Shown: piece by piece, positions 56,390 through 64,000 of the stretch | How the letters are laid out: the number at the start of each line of letters is the position of its first letter | Numbering within the stretch: the stretch's first letter is position 1 | DNA from: Bactericera cockerelli | Lineage: Eukaryota > Arthropoda > Insecta > Hemiptera > Triozidae | DNA: 64,000 bases | Direction of reading: 5' to 3' | Assembly (NCBI GenBank): GCA_024516035.1 | Contig: CM044957.1 | Span: 4,127,017-4,191,016, forward strand | Position numbers and translations under genes: made by a program | Notes under the pieces: generated by a model | Told to the model about the DNA's origin: nothing | What the model saw: the letters and a program-made list of their open reading frames with translations, nothing else | Database searches by the model: none

Positions 56390-56514
56390 GAGGGCGAAAT
56401 TAACAGACAACATCGATGACTTAAGTCATTGCTTAGCGTCGGTTTTCCCTATCCTACACAGTACGCAGACTTACCGCCACAGAGGTATTACAAAAACGTC
56501 TATTAATTTCGCCC
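56390..56514. mobile_element. MITE M2, copy 3
   Basis: GAGGGCGAAATTAACAGAC to CGTCTATTAATTTCGCCCCC, with the same interior. The short ORFs at 56,111-56,419 run into it and have no motif. Confidence 0.75.
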
Positions 56515-56735
56515 CCCAAGCTGATGAGGCCAAATAAGCTCGAAACAGCTGTCCACTTGTCCAGGTATGTTCTGATATTCATGTACATCTAATACAATTT
56601 CTCACTTTTCTGTTAATACTGATTATACTGATTTACACTTTAAGATGAAAACACTTACATATAAATTTACTCATACATCATTCTATTTTATGATTTTCAT
56701 CCCCGGTTCCTCTTTTACGACACCTACAACAGTGA

Positions 56736-57105
56736 CCACCGACATCAATAGTTTGATCAATAAGGCGGCAGACTTGTAACCTGGAGTTCCGTGGTTCAAG
56801 ACCCAAGTTCAGCTAGTAAAGTGAGTTTGAGTAGTTGTGACACGACAAAAGTGATTTAAACAAAAATATGATGTAAACAAAACACAAGGCCTGTTTGACC
56901 GCTGGAGTAAAGGGATATTTTAGTCTTATCATGGCTGTATAAACAAGGTTGTTCTATTCTACCGACCAGTAGCTTGATCGATAAGGCGGCGGACTTGTAA
57001 CCTGTAGGTTGGTGGTTCAAGTCCGGGTTTCAGCGTAGATTTAGTGAAGCGAGTTGGAGTAGTTGTGATATTACGAAAGTGATTAGCACAAAAATGATAA
57101 CTTTT
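56736..57105 (+). mobile_element. Two S3 SINEs in the same orientation
   Basis: Copies at 56,736-56,872 and 56,963-57,105, each from CGACNNCAGTAGNTTGATC through GGTTCAAG to AAAGTGATT..ACACAAA. The intervening 90 bp includes S8-like text. Confidence 0.75.
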
Positions 57106-57337
57106 CTATTTTATTCTTCTGAGTGGTACTACGGTTGAAATTGAGTACAGAGCGCAAAATTGTCCCATCATAACTGAGGGACAGTAGAAAGTCGTGTGAT
57201 GTCTTTCTTTAATTTCTTTCACCGTTAATGCTCTGTCCTCTCACCTCTGTAACATAATTTAGATTCCAGATTTACTCTCATAGTCACGTGTTGTACTGGA
57301 GAAAAAAAATTTCATTAAAATTAATGGATTTTCCAAG

Positions 57338-57715
57338 TTGTTCTTTTTCTCTCTCTATCTTCCTTCTTCCTATCTCTTTCCCTCTCCTCTTTCTCTTCCT
57401 CCCTCTCTATCTCTCTCTTTTCCTCCATCCTCTCTTTCTCCTCCTTCTTTCCTTCCTCTCTGTCTTTTTCTCTCCTCTTCCCTCCTACTGTTCCTACCTC
57501 TCTATCTTTCCATCTCTCTCTCTTCCTTCTCTATTTTTCTCTCTCTCTTTCTCTTTTTCTTTCTTTATCTCTTCCTTCCTCCTCTCTATCTTCCTCTCTC
57601 CTTCTCTTCCTCCACCTATCTCTCTCCCTCCTCTCACTCTTCCTTCCTCCTCTCTATGTTTCTCTCTCTTCCTCCCTCCTCTCTATCTTTCTCACTCTTC
57701 CCCCTCCTATACCCC
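57338..57715. repeat. Pyrimidine tract (CT-rich), about 370 bp
   Basis: Almost pure TTCC/CTCT irregular repeats; long open frames at 57,288-57,842 and 57,338-57,802 are low-complexity artefacts. Confidence 0.93.
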
Positions 57716-57837
57716 TTGTTATTATTGTTACATAATCTGTCTTCACCTTTTTTGTACCTTCAGTCAATGTGTTCGTTGCGTCCAATTGAAATCTTGGTTT
57801 AGTTTCACTCGGAGCTATTTTTTTTTTTTTTTTTTTT

Positions 57838-58105
57838 TTTAAAGATGAGTGTTTCACAGTCTTTTTTTCTTTGCCATGAAACAGGAGCTACTGTAGGCGT
57901 ATCTTGTGTTGTAGCTTGCCCACGACGTAATATGATGGACGAGAATTGAATTGAATACTTTTATTTATCTGTACAAGAATGATATTATAAACAATACATC
58001 TCCTATTAGCTAAGTCTCACTTCTGAGGAGAAGAGACATAATACTTCCCATTAAAGTGCTGGGTCAACACGAGTGCACCGGAAGGTATCCCTTTCAAATA
58101 TACAA
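57838..58105 (-). mobile_element. S9 SINE, interrupted
   Basis: AAAGATGAGTGTTTCACAGTC and GAAACAGGAGCTACTGTAGG, then a roughly 90-bp interruption (57,945-58,010), then AATACTTCCCATTAAAGTGC and CACCGGAAGGTATCCCTTTC. Confidence 0.65.
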
Positions 58106-58750
58106 TGCATATGTAGTAACATAATTATGTAAAATCAAGAGACAGATACACACCAAATTTCTCGAGACATGTTTTTTCACTTGGCATTCAAAAGAGAAAT
58201 GCGGGCAACATCCTTGGTTCACTACCAGAATAGCGCATGACCGCACTGAGCCACTTCAATCCGACTTGCGGTTTTTGAGTTATAGCGTTTTACACACACA
58301 CACAAACGAATCATTTTATAATAATCAATCAATCAATTATACATTACTGTATGTTTATAATTAAGATTAAGATAAAATTACATTTGATATACATTTAAAA
58401 TATATTAAATATTAAAATACAATTCGCGCATCGTACTTAAAATTGTAATGTCGTAAACGTTACCTTTGGTAATCTCTACCATCTAATCTTCATCTGATAC
58501 GAGAGCGAGGAAGTCATTTGGCACTTGGCGTTTGTAGCATTTTTTCTCTCCTTAGCTTCAAAAGCATTTAAAATTCAAACTCGGTAACTCTCCGCATCTT
58601 AGCACTTTCAGCAGAGGTAAAAAATAATTCGACCTTTTTTTTAATTTCCGGTTTCAATTTTTCACAGACTTCCTAAATCTTAAAGCTAGATGAGTTTCCC
58701 GATATATTTAAGTAGGGGCAGCTGAATTTCCTTATTATTATTCTTTAATT
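58106..58750. other. Intergenic DNA with a minus T1-type tail
   Basis: Around 58,455-58,495 (minus) a hairpin TTACC-AAA-GGTAA replaces the usual GCC/GGC pairing. No gene recognised. Confidence 0.45.
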
Positions 58751-58756
58751 TTAGAT

Positions 58757-58990
58757 GTGCACTGGTATAATGAACCTACCGTTAACGCGCTGGCCTGGTA
58801 ATCCAGGTAGCGTAGGGATCCGTTGAATCGAATCCTACCCATTGCATCAATTCCTTTATATTCCAATACAGAGCCAATATCAATTGAACGATATTTTTAT
58901 GATTGCCCATTGTCCAAAAAAGAAAATATATTACCTACCTACCATCCAGAATAGTTTGAGTTTGTGACCACCACATAATAATAAATGGTG
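58757..58990 (+). mobile_element. S4 SINE carrying a shared ~110-bp internal insert
   Basis: Head and B-box region (TAGCGTAGGGATCCGTTGAA) are followed by TATTCCAATACAGAGCCAAT to CTACCTACCATCCAGAATA, then the S4 body resumes at GTTTGAGTTTGTGACCACC. The insert appears, inverted, at about 49,115-49,210 and 52,655-52,750. Confidence 0.65.
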
Positions 58991-61060
58991 TATTAAAAAG
59001 AAATATCATTTTGTTTTCTAGCATCTCATAAAAAATTTCATTATGAAGCTTCAGTTTTGCAAATATTGGTTCATAATCAATCGCGGACCCTGTACATGTT
59101 AATATATTATGTTGGATGGCGTTGCCTCTTATATATTAGATCTTAATACAGATGACCATTTAAAGATCTTCTTAAATAATGTTGTCATGCCAGTAGCAAA
59201 CAATCATGGGCAATGTTCGTCTTTATTACCATATTACCCAGCAAACAGGGCCCTGTTCCACAATCATATTATTATTATTTTACACTTTATTAAATAAGGA
59301 CATGTATACAAACAGTTAATTACAAATTAATGTACAATATAAGAAAAGTAAAAAAATAAAAATCGTACTACATGTTAAAAGTCAATTTAGGTACAATTTG
59401 AACAAATAAAGCTGGAATTTAGAACAAATAATGTTTAGCAAAAAAGAACTGAACTGATCAAAACCAATGATTTTGAGGTGCTGATTATGAATTTGACATT
59501 GATTTTTAGCACACTGTTACCTTTGAGTCACCAGTGGCTTTTCGTCCCCTTCACATTCCTAATAATAGGATAAGGAAAGTCGTGTGTTGTTTACTCCAGA
59601 TTTTTTCTTCTGAATTTTCAAATTAAAGTCCAAACTATCTTCTATTAAGTATATCTACGTATTAAATTTTCTATTTTATCTATGTATTTAAGTGTATCTC
59701 TTGTATTCTACTATGTATGTATGTAGGTATACATAAATGTACCTATAGGTATGCGTCTTTTATAAAACAGGATTATATTAATTTGGGCACTATCCTTTTT
59801 AGTGGTGTTTTGAATTTTATAATATTCATTTTCTGATATTCATGTACAATTGTACATCTAGTACAACTTCTCACTCTTCTGTTTATACTGATTAAATTAG
59901 AGAGGTTAGTTGATGGCATGGATATTCAGAACTATTACCTGCTGATGAGAGCAAATAAGCTGGAAACAGCTGTCCAGGTAGTTCTGAATATGATGTTCAT
60001 GGACATCTAATAGAATAGAATAGAATAGAAATTACCTTGTTTATACTGCCGAGGTGAGACTGAAAAGTCCCTTTATTCCAGCAGTCTAAACAAGGTCTCT
60101 TGTTTATTTTCAAATTTAACTACACATTTTGTACATACATTTAATATTCTTAAGATTACATAATTATATAAAAAAACCTTGCTTAGGTTAGAAAAAAAAG
60201 AAGATAATAATAATAATAAAATAATTATAATACAACTTCTCACTCTTCTGTTTATACTGATATGTACCATTGTACACCATATTGGTTCGTAACTTGTTTG
60301 TGAGTTGTGAAGCAAGGCCTTGGCATCTACCAAGATTTCGGTAGCTAATATCTAGCAAGATGTAGACAGGTATTAATGTCCCATTAAACCATACTTCCTT
60401 TCTACTCACTATAGTCCAGAGTCACCTGTGCTCTTCTCCAGGGAATCCTGACATCTGCGTGTCCAATATTGTCATCATCCTCAGGATGTATATATTTTAT
60501 ATACATATAAATAAGTATCTCAGGATGTGTAACTGTATATACATTTACATACATAAGTATATAGCTTCTCAGGATGTAGGCACTCGTACCTATCTAGGTA
60601 AGTATTTTACCTACCTGAGTATCTGAAGACTTGTGGCTATCACAATTAATTTTTTTTTTTAATAGGTTGATTTATTTAACTGTATCTTCATAAAACAAAC
60701 ATGTCATCGTTCTTATCCCGACACATGGTTGCTTCCTGGCTCGAGGCATTTCCACGCTGGACTGCCTATTTATTTATTTATCGTATGGCTTTATTACACA
60801 TCTCAAAGTGAGAAGACCTAAGTCAAACTTGATCAGGAAATCTGTTGGCAGTGATTGTCTGATCGCCAAAATTGTCAGTACTTTAGCCGCATGTCAATGC
60901 GTTGCCCAGGGTGAACCACGAGGAGGCGTACTAACATTTCACCCCTATGACAGTCGTTGACGTAAGAATGCCCCGGCCCTAGTATCGATGTGACTAGTGT
61001 ATACCATGTATTTTTCGAAAGTGAAAAAAGGCAACCATAATTTTCGACACTTCATATATT
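58991..61060. other. Intergenic DNA with degraded repeats, no gene recognised
   Basis: Includes the repeat shared with 4.74 kb (59,460-59,590), TATAAAACAGGATTA MITE text near 59,760, (AATAG)n near 60,010 and duplicate blocks TACAACTTCTCACTCTTCTG at about 59,862 and 60,232. Confidence 0.4.
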
Positions 61061-61068
61061 TATATAAC

Positions 61069-61375
61069 AGCCTCCGTGGCGTAATGGTTGAGACTACGAT
61101 CGCCGGTCGTGGTAGACTTTTCAAAGAAAACTCTGTTCCTTTCAAAAACGTGAGGCTGGCATTTTCGGCCCTACCCAGTTAATGTGGGTGAGGTTAATGT
61201 GGGTAGCTGGTACGATTCCCAGCAAATGGAGGGTAAAACACCCCACCCTGACTACTTCGAATCAGGATTTTAAAACCAAAATATAGAATCAACTGGTCAC
61301 AATAGATCTAATTAGGTCGCAGTGTTAAGGGTTTCACTGAGAACCTTTGAACTAGGTCAGATAATAATAATAATT
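61069..61375 (+). mobile_element. S2 tRNA-headed SINE, near full length
   Basis: Head CAGCCTCCGTGGCGTAATGG; core with a duplicated GTTAATGTGGGTGAG; tail GATCTAATTAGGTCGCAGTG to (AATA)n. Its long tail agrees with the minus copy at 13,561-13,887. Confidence 0.85.
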
Positions 61376-61868
61376 TATAAGTAACTTGAGTATTTTTTAC
61401 ACTTTCCAATATTTTCTAATATTTCGTATGTACCTCCTATTATTTATATGCATATTTTATTCCTAAAATGTAAAATAATAAAATGAAATTTTATGGCTGT
61501 ATACATAGAATGGCCTTCCCAACCAATGCAAAAAAAAAAACTTGAGTAGGTACATGTTTTAATTATTTTCGCGACACTTATTTTTCAACGCTCAAATTAA
61601 TTTAAACTAAAAAAATACAAAAACGATCTCTGAGACGATAGTATTCCTCTAGTATTGCTCTGAACCATTTTTTTGATATGCATATGAATCGGAATTCTGA
61701 AATGTCTCCGTGTAAAATTTTATGAGGATTGAATAAGAAATTGTGGTTAGACCATCCAATTGAAGGCGACGTTAAAACCCAAAAATAAACTCTTTTGCTC
61801 AGTTTCTTTTTTATAGCATTGAAAATCCTTTTGTGCCACCAAAAAACCTTCGAAGGTAGAAAAAGTAC

Positions 61869-61905
<37 letters not shown>

Positions 61906-62650
61906 ATCATAATTCTGACGTCTGCAATAACCAAGAGATGAACGAGTAACATGAATTATCTTAATTAGGATCTCCCCTTTGTCTTGGCCTCCTTGGAGTA
62001 ATTACTGAGCCAAATGATACCTGCTCACATTAGGGGAGGAGTGGGTAACTCGGAACCCTGAGGGGAATACGGTCCGCGTTTTTGTTTTTAGTTTTTTTTC
62101 CATAACGATTACAATTTTCTTGATAAATTACAAAACATTTAAAAAAAAAAAATTGAAAACTTTATAAAACTAATTAAGAAGAAAAGAAATGCGCGTGAGA
62201 TGAGTGGAAGAGGTGTGATGGAGAGGGGAGAGGTGGAGGGGGAAGGAGGGAGGAGAAGAAGGAGGAGGAGGAGGAGGAGGAGAAGAAAAAAAGTGTATAT
62301 TCAAAATAATTATACACGAAATTTTTCCTGCTTTCTTAATTGAAGGCACCCGATGAAAGCTCATGGTCAAAGGATATCCCCAACTGCTGAAATTTTCAGA
62401 GTTTATTAGAAATTTTGTCGATAGTACCTATAAGACCAAGTTTTCTTCGTATGATTCAAAACAAGGAAATTTACTTTTTCCGGCAACTTTGGTTTTTATT
62501 CCCTATAGTAGAATATATTCTTTTTTTAGTTAAAATACATATAAATATATTTAAATAGAATTTTTGTTATATTGAATTACTCGTATATTAGAAATAATTT
62601 TTTATATAATTTATACAAAGAAAAGAAAAAAAAACAAAACAATTAAATAA
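61376..62650. other. AT-rich DNA, poly(A) and purine tracts
   Basis: An S1 tail fragment at 61,745-61,785, a run of about 30 As at 61,875-61,904, and a GGA-rich tract at 62,215-62,290. No gene recognised. Confidence 0.45.
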
Positions 62651-62936
62651 CGACCAGTGCATGAATTTTTCCTCATTAATATGAGTTTGTGATCACTTCA
62701 TAATTACTCTGAGGGTTATTAGGTGGTAGAAAATCCTTTGAGCATTAACCTTGCCTGGTGCATGGTTACTTTCCACTTATGATTATTACTATTATTATTA
62801 TAAACAGGTGACGCAGGGACCTGAGATTTTCTCTATTAGAAACATGCGCGGATATAGCCCTCTTGTACTGGGGGGGCACAATTGCACAATATACAGACTA
62901 ACTAGCGGGTTGCACCCGCCGCTTCGCAAGCCTAAC

Positions 62937-62984
62937 ACAAACACACACACACAGACACACACACACACACAGACACACACAAAC

Positions 62985-63032
<48 letters not shown>
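62937..63032. repeat. (CA)n microsatellite
   Basis: Nearly pure CA repeats; preceded by GCGGGTTGCACCCGCCGCTT, a GC-rich hairpin that often marks retroelement text in insects. Confidence 0.95.
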
Positions 63033-63035
<3 letters not shown>

Positions 63036-63039
63036 TGTC

Positions 63040-63480
63040 AATATTTTTCGTGTCACCCATCCATTTCTTGTCCTTACTAGAGCTCAAGAATGGCTCATCA
63101 GAATTTCGCGATCAATATGTCAATACCCTTGCAAAAACATTCTCGCTTTGAGTTCGTCACGACATATTTCGAGAAAAAATGTCATTCAGGTCAAAAAACG
63201 TAAATACTTTTTGTTTACACATTCATTTTATGTCCTTACTCAACGTAGCTCAAGAACGGCTCATCAGAATTCCGTGATTGATACGAGTATCTCAAATGAA
63301 AACTTGAACCCTTGCTTAAAACTTTCTCTTTTTGAGTTGATACGCCGCCGCCGTGGCGCCGTCACGACAATTTTTGAGAAAAAAATGTCATTTCGGTCGA
63401 AAAATGTGATTTTTTGCGTCACCCATCCATTTTTTGTCCTTACCCCGTGTAGCTGAACCCTCGAGATATATTCCCTGATC
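63040..63480. repeat. Imperfect ~190-bp duplication
   Basis: CATCCATTTCTTGTCCTTAC, GCTCAAGAATGGCTCATCAG and TTCGAGAAAAAATGTCATTC recur as GCTCAAGAACGGCTCATCAG and TTTGAGAAAAAAATGTCATT, with the start of a third unit near 63,418. Confidence 0.7.
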
Positions 63481-63551
63481 CAAATGGATCTATAGGTAAA
63501 ATTTCAGGTTTCTCGGACAATCTGTGTGCATTTGACAACTTTATTATTTAG

Positions 63552-64000
63552 TTATTTCTTATTGGTCTTAGAATTGGGAATTATTTTGAGTCCCGTGCCC
63601 CCCTTAATCATTGAGGTCTTTTTTTAACGGGATTAGCCTTAGAATTGAGAATTATTTTGGGTCCCGTGCCCCCCTACCTCATTGAGATCATTTTTTTTTT
63701 TACAGGATTAGTCTTAGGATTGGGAATTATTTTGGGTCCCGTGCCCCCCTAACTCATTAAGATCATATTTTAATACGGGATTAGTCTTAGAATTGGGAAT
63801 TATTTTGGGTCCCGTGCCCCCCCTAACTCATTGAGATCATATTTTTTTACGGGATTAGTTTTAGAATTGGGAATTATTTTGGGTCCCGTGTCCCCCTTAA
63901 TCATTGAGGTCTTTTTTTAACGGGATTAGCCTTAGAATTGAGAATTATTTTGGGTCTCGTGTCCCCCTTAATCATTGAGGTCTTTTTTTAACGGGATTAG
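63552..64000. repeat. ~72-bp tandem repeat running off the window
   Basis: Six or more units of TTAGAATTGGGAATTATTTT, GGGTCCCGTGCCCCCCTTAA, TCATTGAGGTC and ACGGGATTAG, spacing 70-75 bp. The right edge cuts the array. Confidence 0.93.

Noticed and set aside
57288..57842. Overlapping 184- and 154-codon frames
   Set aside because: They lie entirely in a pyrimidine tract and translate to Ser/Leu/Pro/Phe low complexity; no motif, no splice context.
2059..62785. Many tRNA-like B boxes (GGTTCGAATCC and similar)
   Set aside because: They are SINE heads: the same body and tail follow each one, and acceptor-stem pairing expected of a tRNA gene is missing.
62751..63080. 109-codon + frame and the opposing 78-codon - frame
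   Set aside because: Both run through the CA microsatellite (His/Thr or Cys/Val runs) and have no conserved part.

Overview
The window looks like nuclear DNA from an insect. Intron-split genes, AT-rich repeat-dense intergenic DNA and many short retroposons argue against a bacterial or viral source. The repeat style resembles large hemipteran (planthopper-like) genomes, but that is an impression. Three conserved protein genes can be read exon by exon with good splice sites. (1) The 3' end of a membrane-anchored histidine acid phosphatase lies on + at 303-1,299; its upstream exons are outside the window. (2) The first three coding exons of ATP-citrate lyase lie on - at 11,994-14,186; the rest is not visible. 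(3) A complete six-exon serine/threonine kinase of the STK16 (MPSK1/PKL12) family lies on - at 38,293-42,484 and encodes 311 residues.

The rest is almost entirely mobile and repeated DNA. A nearly full-length CR1/Jockey-like LINE (about 4.9-9.56 kb) has a coiled-coil plus SGNH-esterase ORF1 and an endonuclease/reverse-transcriptase ORF2. At least six SINE families are present, including a 5S rRNA-headed SINE and a tRNA-headed SINE that share one central block of about 65 bp. Several MITEs can be delimited by inverted repeats and, in some cases, target-site duplications. Recurrent retroelement tails carry a 6-bp-stem, 3-nt-loop hairpin that keeps its pairing while its sequence changes between families. 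At 44.4-52.8 kb an approximately 4.8-kb tandem segmental duplication carries a non-autonomous hAT element that had already duplicated its own 3' half. The right end (52.8-64 kb) is satellites, minisatellites, microsatellites and SINE debris.

The three genes are housekeeping genes with no shared pathway evident. ATP-citrate lyase supplies cytosolic acetyl-CoA, acid phosphatase acts in lysosome or membrane, and STK16 is a Golgi/membrane kinase. The most interesting observations are: the 11-fold tandem amplification of the acid-phosphatase exon/intron junction with its splice donor; the block shared by 5S- and tRNA-headed SINEs; the covarying tail hairpin linking a SINE family to LINE-type tails; a possible -1 frameshift site joining the LINE ORFs; and the nested duplication history of the hAT element.
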